From contig NC_049992.1 in NCBI RefSeq assembly GCF_000003815.2, positions 11,112,753 to 11,174,752 of the forward strand: a stretch of 62,000 nucleotides of DNA, in the 5' to 3' direction. Origin of the DNA: Branchiostoma floridae. Lineage: Eukaryota; Chordata; Leptocardii; Amphioxiformes; Branchiostomatidae. The notes beneath the pieces are model-generated. The model was given only the letters and a program-made list of their open reading frames with translations, searched no databases and was not told the origin of the DNA. This document shows, one piece after another, positions 1 to 10,948 of this stretch. Within the stretch, counting starts at the first letter, position 1; each line of letters starts with the position of its first letter. The position numbers and the translations under genes are program-made.

Positions 1-2095
1 ACTTCCGTTGCAGGGTATGTGTCTGGTACTTCTGGCTCAGGATAGTTCTGTGATATTCTGGTTTCTGGGTACTTTGAGGTACTTCTGGTTCAGGATATTG
101 AGGTGGTACTTGTGGTACTGGGTACTCTGGAGGTACTTCTGGTTCAGGATATTGTGGCGGTACTTGTGGTACTGGGTACTGTGGAGGTATTTGAAGTTCT
201 GTTGTGTATTGTGGTGGTGCAGTTTGCTGTCCAGTGCCGGGTTGTCCTGGGACAGGGACGTAGATCCCCTCAACAGGCACAACAATGTTTCCGCCTGGAT
301 AGCGTGGACTGTACTCTCCTGGAACGTTGACCTCTGGCTGATTTTCCTCATTTACTGTAACTCTATTATCATAGTCGTATGGAGTTGACCCCTCTGGTGG
401 TGAAACTATTCTGGCATTGAATTGGTGTGTCACCTCCCTGCTAGGCTGTTCCACATCGTTCGGTGCCTTGCGCCCATTGCCAGTTGCTTCCTCGAGGAAC
501 ATCATCCTCTGCTCCAGTGTGGACATCCTCTCCAAATATGGTCGAATCATCTGGTTTTCCTGCTCCAGCCGCCTGATCTTCTCCTCCTGGTACCCCAGTT
601 TGGTCTCGTACTGGACTATCCTTGGTTCCAGTTCTCCCAGCCGCTTTTCATACTCTTCCAGAAGTGCTACCATGCTTCGATCGACGGCACTTCCGTCGGT
701 TGTTGTAGTTATCGTCACAGGTGGTCTCCGTCGCAGCAAACTAAATTCTCTTGTTACATTTGCGAACCTCAGCAACATGTAGTCCATAGAGCGTCTCATC
801 TCAGACACTACTTTAGTGTTGTCATTCAGGAAACTGTTCTGGATGGACACTGTGTCCTCGAGATCTATCAAGCGCCTGAGATACTGCTCAGGAATGTCTG
901 TGCCACCTTCCACAACGTTAGCCTGTGGTTGAAACTGTGGATAAACCATGGTCAGGTCAGCTCGTGAAATGAGCTGGTTGAATCTATTCTGCCATTCTAT
1001 GGTGCTGATGTTTTGCTTGTCCTTTATCTCCTTTAGTTCCACCTTCATCTTAAATATTGCATCATCCTGCCTTTGGTTAGACTGAACCTGCTCAAGAATG
1101 CCGTTGTAGTATTGGTTGACTAGCCTCTCTTGCTTTCCAAGCCGCTCCTGCACTGACAAAATCCTATCTCTGTATTTACCAAAGTACTTCTCGAGCTCAC
1201 CTTTCAAGTCCCTCTGAAGCTGGAAATACTTTTCGGAGTTCCTGAAGTCACCTTGCTGCTCTTGCTGCATAGCAATAGTCATGTTTCTTGCTAATGCCTT
1301 CACCCTATAGTCCATCAGCCTCAGATCAAGCTGAAAGTCTTCAATGACTTTAGCTTGTTCATTTGTCCTCTGAATCACTTTGTTGACTGCAGTTTCATAT
1401 TCTCTAAGCATGTGCTCTTGGGCTTGAAGTTGAGGCAGGATGTCAGTGATAGCTTGATATTCTGAAGCATCTGTACCAAAACCTCTCTGCTCTAAAGGAT
1501 CTCCAGTTTCAGATACACCCTGTTGCTGTAGCTTTTGCCGTAGCACATTCATTCTTTCCTGAAGCTCTCGAATGATGTTCTCTCGACTACTAAGTAAGCC
1601 TCGCAATTCGTTGGTCTGTACCTTTAAGTCCTTGTTCTTTAACTCCAACTCCCACTCGGCAAATGTCTTGTTCATTTTGCACACATAGTTCTCATGTTGG
1701 AGCTCGCGTGCTCTCAGCTCAAGCCGCTGAAGCTGGATCAAAGGATCCACTGAGCAGTCGCCAGCGCTGGAGTCGCAGTCTGTCAAGTTACGGAGCAAGA
1801 CCAGTAACTTTTCTGCCTCCAAGGTCTGTTTCCTGTTAAGTGGGTCATCCTGCACTTCCCCAGAGTGTGACCCTTCTTGACCTTGAACTCCAGGATCTCT
1901 TCTTGACCTGGATAGTAGTTGCCTCCATGATGGCTGACATGTTATCTCTCCCCGCTGATGTTGCATGAGGACGGTGTAGACACACTTGCCGTCTTCCATC
2001 ACTTTTCCCCTCAGTTTTACGTCCCCATTTCTCTGTCCTGATGCTGAGATGATGCTGACCAGCAGCATGATCTGAAGGACAGTAAAAGCAGCCAT
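1..2095 (-). CDS. ANGPTL1/2-like secreted coiled-coil protein, first coding exon (gene A, partial at 3' end)
   Basis: One frame stays open from the ATG at 2095 to the left edge, about 698 codons, with no stop. The ATG has G at -3 and G at +4. The protein starts with a signal peptide (MAAFTVLQIMLLVSIISASG). A short segment with Cys-Val-Tyr-Thr and a second Cys about 13 residues later follows; it resembles the start of vertebrate ANGPTL1/ANGPTL2. Next come long charged coiled-coil stretches (roughly residues 75-570), several N-glycosylation sequons (NKT, NMT, NVT), and a Pro/Gln/Tyr-rich linker that contains an 18-residue repeat. In ANGPTL1/2 one large exon also carries the signal peptide, coil and linker, and the fibrinogen-like domain is on later exons. 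Those exons would lie left of position 1. The family assignment rests on architecture and the short Cys motif. Another coiled-coil FReD protein is possible. Confidence 0.8.
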   Translation of the reverse strand, partial: MAAFTVLQIMLLVSIISASGQRNGDVKLRGKVMEDGKCVYTVLMQHQRGEITCQPSWRQLLSRSRRDPGVQGQEGSHSGEVQDDPLNRKQTLEAEKLLVLLRNLTDCDSSAGDCSVDPLIQLQRLELRARELQHENYVCKMNKTFAEWELELKNKDLKVQTNELRGLLSSRENIIRELQERMNVLRQKLQQQGVSETGDPLEQRGFGTDASEYQAITDILPQLQAQEHMLREYETAVNKVIQRTNEQAKVIEDFQLDLRLMDYRVKALARNMTIAMQQEQQGDFRNSEKYFQLQRDLKGELEKYFGKYRDRILSVQERLGKQERLVNQYYNGILEQVQSNQRQDDAIFKMKVELKEIKDKQNISTIEWQNRFNQLISRADLTMVYPQFQPQANVVEGGTDIPEQYLRRLIDLEDTVSIQNSFLNDNTKVVSEMRRSMDYMLLRFANVTREFSLLRRRPPVTITTTTDGSAVDRSMVALLEEYEKRLGELEPRIVQYETKLGYQEEKIRRLEQENQMIRPYLERMSTLEQRMMFLEEATGNGRKAPNDVEQPSREVTHQFNARIVSPPEGSTPYDYDNRVTVNEENQPEVNVPGEYSPRYPGGNIVVPVEGIYVPVPGQPGTGQQTAPPQYTTELQIPPQYPVPQVPPQYPEPEVPPEYPVPQVPPQYPEPEVPQSTQKPEYHRTILSQKYQTHTLQRK
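70..205 (-). repeat. 54-bp coding minisatellite in gene A (18-residue Pro-rich unit)
   Basis: A 54-bp unit recurs in register (for example the block starting at 77 recurs at 131), with about 2.5 copies. On the minus strand it encodes an 18-residue unit rich in Pro, Gln, Tyr and Val (elements such as PPQYPEPEV and PEYPVPQV). It forms an extended linker between the coil and the expected FReD. The last copies are degenerate. Confidence 0.75.
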
Positions 2096-5000
2096 ACCTT
2101 TTCTGGGAGATGCCGAAGCCCCAACTTTTGTCAGAAGAGACAGTGAGGTAGTGTGCACTTCTTGGCGTCAACTCTTGTAGGCGTCTGGCACTCCCTCCAA
2201 CTCATTCTAATGCCAGCTGGCTCTGGATAGAAATAGAGTCAATACATGTCAATGGAAGGCAGCAAATGACATCCACTAAGCCCTTATTAATGAGGAGGTA
2301 AACTTGCAGTGGAGTCTGCAGGCAGAATGGAGTTGGGAATTGTCTGGGTCACCAGTAGCCAATAGGAGCTCTGTTGCTATGGTGAATAATCTTTTCTGGG
2401 ACTAACTCCTGCTTGGGAGCTGCTTGTGTACTTAAAATTATCAAAGATACAGAAATTCTCAGATTCCCAGGCAAATAATGGCCTTGTTCATATTAGCAGG
2501 GCGTTGTGGGTGTCTGTAGCATTGGGTTTCAAACAGAAGCTCACGTTTTGTTGCTAAAAGGTTTAGAACAACACGACCTCTGTCGGAAGTTGCCAATTCT
2601 GCTAGAAATGTAAAGGACAACACCTTGCTAGGGTGATAACGTCCCCAGCATACCAGTGAGTTCAAGTTGCCACAAGATGTACATTAAAAAGATACAGATG
2701 CCTGCCCTGGACTTCTGCAGTGAGTTCACGTAAGGGTTGGAAAGGTATGCAGATAACGCAGCAAAATAGAAGTCAGGAGGTTCCTATCACACCACTGACC
2801 CTGTTTGTCTTTGAGGTTTACCCAGCCCATCAGACACCCTCTCTGACATTTCACAGTCCATGACCAAGTTCACCTGCAGCCAGCCCAGGGACTTTGCTTG
2901 ACTTTCAGACTCTTGACTTTTTCTTTAAACTTTAAACTTAAGCATTTTTATGATTCAGTTTTCAAAAATCTTAAATTAATAGGATGAAGGCAAATGGAAT
3001 TCACTCAAAGGACTTAAAGATTAAGAAATCAGCATAAGATGATCATAGTAAAGAAGTGCAAGATGATAACTCTGAGTGTCCATACTTAAAGTCTACTGGT
3101 TCAATTTAAAAGGCAGCTAAATTTAGCTTGATCCATGTACAAAAATGTAGGTCAAGGACAGTGTTTGTGTCAGGTGTGTAACTCTGCACATTCTGGACAA
3201 GGAAGGATTCTCTTTATATGTGTATACTTATAGGTCTAATTTAAAAAGATGTCTTCCTGATTCCTCTTTTAGAAGACTTGAACATTTTGGAAATATCATC
3301 TTCATACAGTAGTACTCTTATCTGCACGGTCTGTTCCTAAATTCTGGAGAAGTTCACATGTGGAAATGGTTTTGGTCGGACGTATCAACTGTGAACTAGG
3401 ACATTCTTAACTGTAGAAAGTATGGGGCCTCCTAAACTGGACTGATGCCTGTCATAGCCTGGAGTCATTTGGTTATGCCTTCCATTTTTCTTTCATTATC
3501 ACCAACTGATAGACCATGAAATATTAATAGTCATAGGAGACAGCTAGTCAAGTTCACTTAGAATGATCAGAACTGTAGTTGAAGGCTGAATAAGAGCACA
3601 TCAATATCTGAGTGTGAATATTATCCTGTGCCATTTAAATTGACACAATCATCTTTTGACTCTCCTGATATTCTATTTTAGAGCCAATTCCTGCAGGGCT
3701 CTACTGAACCATGTACTGGTTACTTTGTGATAATTTGCTTCAATGTATTTTGCTAGGAGGACTTTATGCTAGAACCAAAAAAAAAATCACATAATCTAAG
3801 AACACTATTCTGTGAAAGGATGAGCATTTGATATGACACTTAGTGATTATAAGATAGATTTTTGATACAAGTAGTCAAAAAACAGTGTCTGTTTTATTTT
3901 GAAACTAGCAAAGCTGTGTCCCCCCCCCCCCCTAAAATAAAAGCCAACCCTGTTCAAAGTCTGTGAAGGAGGCTATGGCTGCAGCCTGCAGCTTTCTCAG
4001 ACTGTATCATTTCTGTGCCAATTCTTCCTCACCTACATCATGTAGTAACGGTTCAGTTTTGTCGGAGGGTTTTTCTGACATATGTTCGACAATGCTATTG
4101 CCATAAATGATTTCTTTCCCTATCATAAAAAAATTATAATGGTAAGGCAGCTGCAGACAGAACAATATAGCTATCTCAATGGAGGCTTACGTCGAACATA
4201 CTACGTTATATTCACTATGCAAAATAAATTGTATGTTAACACTGTCAGTATTTCAGAAGGCAATTGATCCTCTATGTCTTCTTTGGGCCTTATATAATGT
4301 GATCAGTACTAGTCTCACATTATACAGTAAGATTTTTCAAAATCACAATCATTTTCGAAAAAAGTTACTTATTAATATAAAGAGAAAGTAGTATTACGTC
4401 AAACATTGAATGTTACAAACAAGAAAATACTATCACAGGTAAGAAGAAGTTGTCACCTAAGCTTTCCAGTTTTCTTTACTCCAAACTGTACCTAATGACT
4501 TACGTTTTCCAGTCTCACAACATCTGGGGGTTCTGTGATGATACAACTGTTGTGATCCTCTCTAACCTCTGCAGCTGAAACGCAACTCTCCTTGTTAGCA
4601 GAAGGGCCACAGTTTATCTACCCTTCCATCAGTGTCAGAGTTTGCATACAGTAGAATCATAGACACAGCATCCCATAAGGTTGTGTATGGGGAGTTTTGG
4701 TATCATGTTGTGTCATATCTTTTTGTGGATTGATATTTTTATCCCTTTAATAGACTCGAAATGATGATCTCAAAAATTACTCTGGGATGTGTCAGCAGTC
4801 TCAGCACTATATTAGGACATTATTGAACTATAATGTTAGATAAAATTTCATTGAAAAACAATCATTTGGTTCATGGGATTCATATTGTATATTTTTTAGT
4901 CCCATCTGGTTTCAGTTACTTTTAGCATTATGTAACCTTAAGAATCTTCAACAAGAATGGCCTCAACTGTCAGTTGTCATCAATGTTATCTTTCAGTTAT

Positions 5001-5152
5001 TAGGTTTGCTGGCATTTTGAAGTACACTTTAATTACTTTATCTCGAAGATAGATGCATTCTTTGTTAGGGCCCTATGAAAAGTCCCTTGGAACAGAAAGA
5101 TAAGTTCATTCAAACCCCATCCTGTAACTTGGAAAGTACAGTGTAACCTTAT
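2096..5152. other. Upstream region of gene A, no gene seen
   Basis: No coding exon with plausible splice sites was found on either strand. It presumably holds the 5' UTR and promoter of gene A, but I cannot place a start site. AT-rich and CpG-poor. A run of 13 C lies at 3920-3932. Confidence 0.5.
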
Positions 5153-5632
5153 GGTCTCATTGATGAGTTTCTTCTTCCCATAGACTTCTATGTTATAATT
5201 CGTGGTTTAAATGGGCGCGCTCATAATGAAGCTACGTGAAATTTCAGCAGATTTTTCATTCTTTGTCGAGCACATTTACCCTATATCGTGGGAAAAAATT
5301 GCCAATGTAAACTATACGTAGAAACTTTTTTTATAGCAATTACAAACTACGATTAGTCAATCCCCACAAAAGGCACTTTTTCGCTGCTATTGTACAACCG
5401 CACCACTCAGAACCCACGACTGTGTACCTCCGATCTAGCGCGCGGCTGCCAAACTTTACCTGCTTATTTCTTCAGTTAGAAACAAAACTTCACCAATCTA
5501 ACTTTTGATATCAGTTCCGCTGGCTAAAAGGGAATTTCTCACCGCTAAAAACATGCGTCTATACAGCCGTTCAGTTTTTGGCTCGGATCTCTTTTAGGGT
5601 GTCCACTCGCGGAGTAATACATCAATGAGACC
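5153..5632. mobile_element. 480-bp TIR element, left copy
   Basis: It starts GGTCTCATTGATG and ends with the exact reverse complement CATCAATGAGACC, a perfect 13-bp terminal inverted repeat. It has no coding capacity. It is identical along its length to the copy at 6508-6987, in the same orientation. The left flank is TTAT and the right flank is TTAAG, which do not match each other. It could be a MITE or a long terminal direct repeat of a larger element. Confidence 0.75.
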
Positions 5633-6507
5633 TTAAGTTTAATGTATTATTGAAAAAATCTATCAAAAGAAAGAATGTCCTTTTCTTCATCATCTCTGAA
5701 AGTTTGGGTGTCTTACGTTAATGAATTAGCCTCTGGGAGGTAATTAAGTACGAGATCATGATAGGCATGAAAGCGCCACCTAGCGGCGGACAAAGGCCAA
5801 AGTGCAAAGGCGTCGAGACTGACGCTTTTGACGTGTCGCAAAGACTCATTAGATCAGTCTGTGTATGAGTTTGACTGAGTAGTGTTCTCTTTGTGACTTT
5901 GTCTTTGTTTAATTGGAATATATCTCAGAGAATAGTCGTGTAAGGGATATCAGCACGACAGGCACGACGAGATTCATCCGGATCTTTCTACGTAAAATAA
6001 CGGTTCTATAGAGGATCGGGTGAAGGTACTATAGCTCATTAAGTCAAAACAGAGCTTAACGACTTAGAAATTAATGTTAGTCAAAATTGGGGATGTCGAG
6101 GCAATGGAGAGNNNNNNNNNNNNNNNNNNNNNNNNNNNNNNNNNNNNNNNNNNNNNNNNNNNNNNNNNNNNNNNNNNNNNNNNNNNNNNNNNNNNNNNNN
6201 NNNNNNNNNNNNNNNNNNNNNNNNNNNNNNNNNNNNNNNNNNNNNNNNNNNNNNNNNNNNNNNNNNNNNNNNNNNNNNNNNNNNNNNNNNNNNNNNNNNN
6301 NNNNNNNNNNNNNNNNNNNNNNNNNNNNNNNNNNNNNNNNNNNNNNNNNNNNNNNNNNNNNNNNNNNNNNNNNNNNNNNNNNNNNNNNNNNNNNNNNNNN
6401 NNNNNNNNNNNNNNNNNNNNNNNNNNNNNNNNNNNNNNNNNNNNTTTTCAAATTTTTGCTCCAGTGCTATTCCTTGATTTTTATGAATATTTTTCATTTC
6501 TATTAAG
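5633..6507. other. Segment between the two 480-bp copies, including a gap
   Basis: About 480 bases of real sequence, then a 333-base N run, then about 60 bases. No coding frame was recognised. It begins with TTAAG immediately after the left copy and ends with TTAAG immediately before the right copy. Confidence 0.5.
6112..6444. other. Assembly gap (333 N)
   Basis: Run of N. Apparent reading frames through it are artefacts. Confidence 0.99.
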
Positions 6508-6987
6508 GGTCTCATTGATGAGTTTCTTCTTCCCATAGACTTCTATGTTATAATTCGTGGTTTAAATGGGCGCGCTCATAATGAAGCTACGTGAAATTTC
6601 AGCAGATTTTTCATTCTTTGTCGAGCACATTTACCCTATATCGTGGGAAAAAATTGCCAATGTAAACTATACGTAGAAACTTTTTTTATAGCAATTACAA
6701 ACTACGATTAGTCAATCCCCACAAAAGGCACTTTTTCGCTGCTATTGTACAACCGCACCACTCAGAACCCACGACTGTGTACCTCCGATCTAGCGCGCGG
6801 CTGCCAAACTTTACCTGCTTATTTCTTCAGTTAGAAACAAAACTTCACCAATCTAACTTTTGATATCAGTTCCGCTGGCTAAAAGGGAATTTCTCACCGC
6901 TAAAAACATGCGTCTATACAGCCGTTCAGTTTTTGGCTCGGATCTCTTTTAGGGTGTCCACTCGCGGAGTAATACATCAATGAGACC
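6508..6987. mobile_element. 480-bp TIR element, right copy
   Basis: Base-for-base identical by eye to 5153-5632, with the same 13-bp terminal inverted repeats. The left flank is TTAAG and the right flank is TTAT, the reverse of the left copy's pairing. Identity over 480 bp means a very recent duplication, a young terminal-repeat element or an assembly effect. Confidence 0.75.
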
Positions 6988-9900
6988 TTATATACTGTTC
7001 TGTAGTCACCTTTAAAGAGAAACCCTTGTTAGACCAAATTTAAGGGTTATCCTTCCCCCCTCCCCATACAGATTACTACGATTGACCTTGTGACTTTGAT
7101 CCTGTCTCTTTGGCTTCTATTCAAGCCAGATGGACCCTGGCCCCAATCCATCCATACACTGATGGAGAAGGCCAAACCTGTCATGGGCTGAGGGTTATGT
7201 ACAGCTACATTGTATGTCATTTTTATGAAAAACAGACTCTGAGGTATTACAGATACTGTGTATTTATTTGTAAATAGATCAAACATATTTTCAGCAATAT
7301 GCTGTAGTTGCTATATTAGATTTTAATTCAATACCTATAATGTATGTATATATCTTAGGGATGTACCAGTAAGAATCATGGGGTGAGATGGAGTGAGAAG
7401 TAAAAGAATACCTTTGCACTGTGACAAAACCTTGATGACCACCAGCAGTAAGCTAGAGATGCCTCACAACATAACTCTGTAAGAAGGTACTGACTTGCAT
7501 TTACATGTAGCTGGCTTATCAGTCTAACAGTAATGTGTGATCTGTACATGTTGTACAAGTCAATGCAGTACGCAATTAAAATCTGACCACACCAATGCGT
7601 ACCTGTCCTTTGATCCACATTTGGTAAAGACAACCTTACAACAAATGTAACAAAACAAACCGAAACCATTCAGGGATCTCACCACCATAGAAAGTAAAAG
7701 CTTACCTGGTGTGGCTGTCAGTTCTGATAGAAAAAACTGGGACATAGCAAACCAGGTACTGATTAGAGATAGGACATAGGCCAAGAGGTGAGCTGCCAAG
7801 CATTGCTGCTATTCTAGGATAACTAACTAACACTGTCAGAAGGCACAGAACAGACATTTTCAATCAGTGGTTGAATCATGCATGGATTTGGGTGATTCTG
7901 CCATGTGGAGACCAAAAGGTGTGTCCTGTTGAGGTGCAATATGTGTAGGTCTCAGAGAAGAATAAACTTGGAAGAAATTGTCTTTTAGATTCATGTTCAT
8001 TTGTTGTGTGAGCCTTTTTCTTGTTTAAAGTAGTTTTGACAGGAAATTCAACATATTTCTTATTATAGACCATGTAGCTATGAGCATAAGTGTAGGTTTG
8101 CTGAAAACTTAAATAGAAAAAGTTGCTGGGAGGTCCACAACCTTGATCTTGTAGGGTGAACTTGGCAACTGTACAGATGAATTTACCTCTAGAGGTCAAT
8201 GTTATGGTAAACGTACATCCCAAGAGATGGCTTGAGGTCTGTCTAAGTTGAGGAAACATGAGATATGAGTTAAAGATGATGTGTGTATATGTGACTGTTT
8301 GGTCTTTTCTTGCTTCGTTGCTTATACAGTTTTTTAAATAGGAAGCCTTGTTACCCTGATGAACTGCACTTAAAGTGGTGCACAGGTTGCACTTCTAAGG
8401 TTTGCTGCTAGGAGGCGTACATGGCTTGAATGGATACTTTACCAAGTTTCTGTAAAGAAAAACAGGTGTCCCCCCAAACCAGAGGAATAAAAAATATCTA
8501 GGTCTTTTCATGTCTTCTGATTATTTAATTCTTCCATTAAATGGTTATCATTATACATTTGTATAGTAAAGGTATATATGCAACATGCAGTATTGACTAA
8601 AATGTTTTCACAGCAGCCGAATGATGATGATGATGCAATTTCATTGAAGGCAAGTTATATCTGTATAAAGTACTAGTATGTATGAAACTATTTTGCAAAC
8701 AGAATTCTTTCATCTTCAGGTCATCTGTTTGGTGACCACAATGACAAGTGTTGCGTTTCAGGCAATGTCATTGACATTGTAATTTGAATGTGACATTGTG
8801 ACTTCTCCATGGGTAAGGTCAGAACAGCCCTAGTATTGCTACCACATGTCACCCCAACTCACCTAGGCAAAGGTGTTAACAGTGCGTCCCATGGGGCCGG
8901 TAGAAAAACAGAGGGTCTTCCACAATCATGATGATAGGAACCTGCTTTCTCGACAACAAGAAGTCTTGATGTCAGGCGCTAGGCATAAAGATTTTACAGG
9001 TCAAGCCAAAAGTGACACAAACTTTTTGTGGGATACTGCTCACTAAAACCCAGCCCAATTGTGATACAGGAGCTAAATCAAATAGATAGCAATATTAATA
9101 CAAAAGCAAAAAAGAGGATCAGGCACATTTACGTACAAAAAACAATAAATGAAACTATGATAATTATTTTTAGCATATCTGAAGGATTCAAAAGAACATT
9201 TCATTTGACACAGTGTATTGTGGGACTGTTTGTTCCACACACTGTTACTTGTTTGTACATCTTTAGATATCAGATATTGTATAGATAAATAAGATGTGTT
9301 TGCTGTATATTTCATGGTGACAAAGCTATTTACGAAAGGTTGTGCAACCTCAAGAAGTAAGTAAGTGCAGCCTTGATTAAATCATGGCTGTAGTTCACAG
9401 TAGCTGGAGATAGACTCAACATCGCTTCAAGAGGAAGACCACACATCTGGACACTGGGAGTTAAGAAGTTGGTGATAAGTTGGTGATATACTGTCCGGCT
9501 TTAAACTTCAAGGTCCATCAAAGGGAAGACGAGGTTGTCACACAAACCTCCTACTGTGGTGATGTGAAACTGCATGGGAGCTATGTCCAGGGTTTCTGTC
9601 CCCACAATATTTTAGATAGTGACCATGGCCATCACATATGTGATGATTGATATCTCACCAAAGCTGCAAGATTAAAAGAGAATTGCTTAATGGCCTTTTG
9701 CCAAGTGTAGATCTTCTGTCGGTTCGATCCTAATTCATCTCAGTCACCTCGTCACACATGCCACAAAGACGTGTGATTCGCAATTGAAGACAAGAAGACT
9801 TTGCAAGATGTCCAGAAGACTACTATGGAGAGATCAGGTCAGCATATTCAAGATTTACTGTTTGTAAATCTAAATTCTTTCGCCATCAAATTTAGTCATC

Positions 9901-10920
9901 GGACCAGATGCCTCCCATTTTCTATAGTATTACCTAATGTCAGTTTTTTGGCATCAACTTTTGGCTCTGTTGGCTGCACCTTTCAAAGATGTTGCCAAAT
10001 GGAATATGTTCCAAAAAAGATCAAAAGATCTAGACTTGGGTATGATTGAGCTAGCTAATTTATTAGCTACAAAAGAAAGTGTGCTAATATCTTCCAGAAA
10101 TGATATTTGTTAATGTGTTTGATTATGCACTTCATATATTCAGCATATGTTTAATTTATTTGGAAAATATGGTTGGGAATGTGCTACTTTTTTGTTGCTG
10201 ATGTCATGTTATGCATTTCAGAATTATAAACATTTGTATAGAATGTCAGGTTGATCATACATGTTTAGTTTTTTATTAGCTGCCTCAGGATGACAGGCAC
10301 TTGTACTCACCTATGATTTTCATATAACATATTATGTTATGTTATTACCATTAAGCACACAATATTGCTAAACTGTCAGTACTTCAATGTCTTACAAAAT
10401 GTATGATTGATTTTGTTAGAAAGAAGATTTCATATTGGTGGAAGATATCGAAGACCTTCTAGAAATTTCAGCGCAGTAAAAAATTCCCTCCAGAATCCAA
10501 CTTCAAGATGTACATGTACTGTAATTCTTGCTGACATTGCATATGTATGTATGTATGGAAGGATGCCCACTTCAGGCATGTGTAAAATTGCTAACAAGAA
10601 CCTTACAGTTAGGGATATTTCTTTGCGGTTTGACCAGACTTGTTGGGCCCGTCATGGTGGAATGTTTTTAACCTGTAAGTGTACTCAAGAAGACCAACAG
10701 ACAAATTCTGGGACATTTTCCAAGGCTCAGGGGCCACATGTGCGGTGACTTCTGTGGTTCCATGGTTGGATGATGGCCAAACTATTTTAGGAATGAAATG
10801 ACAAATATGCTAATTACCCAATCATCACAAGTGCATGTCTTAGGACAACCTTACCAACAAATGTACCTACATGTACCTAAGTGCCAAGGCCAGGTACTGG
10901 CCCTTTGCTCCTCTGTTCCT

Positions 10921-10948
10921 CCAAGGAGGTTGAAAAAAACCTCCTTGG
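10921..10948. repeat. Perfect 11-bp hairpin
   Basis: Arms CCAAGGAGGTT and AACCTCCTTGG enclose a 6-base A-rich loop. It is followed by a T-poor stretch and has no gene nearby. It may be the core of a degraded palindromic element. Confidence 0.6.

Noticed and set aside
6074-6538. Open frames across the N run on both strands
   Set aside because: Almost all residues are X; the frames exist only because N has no stop.
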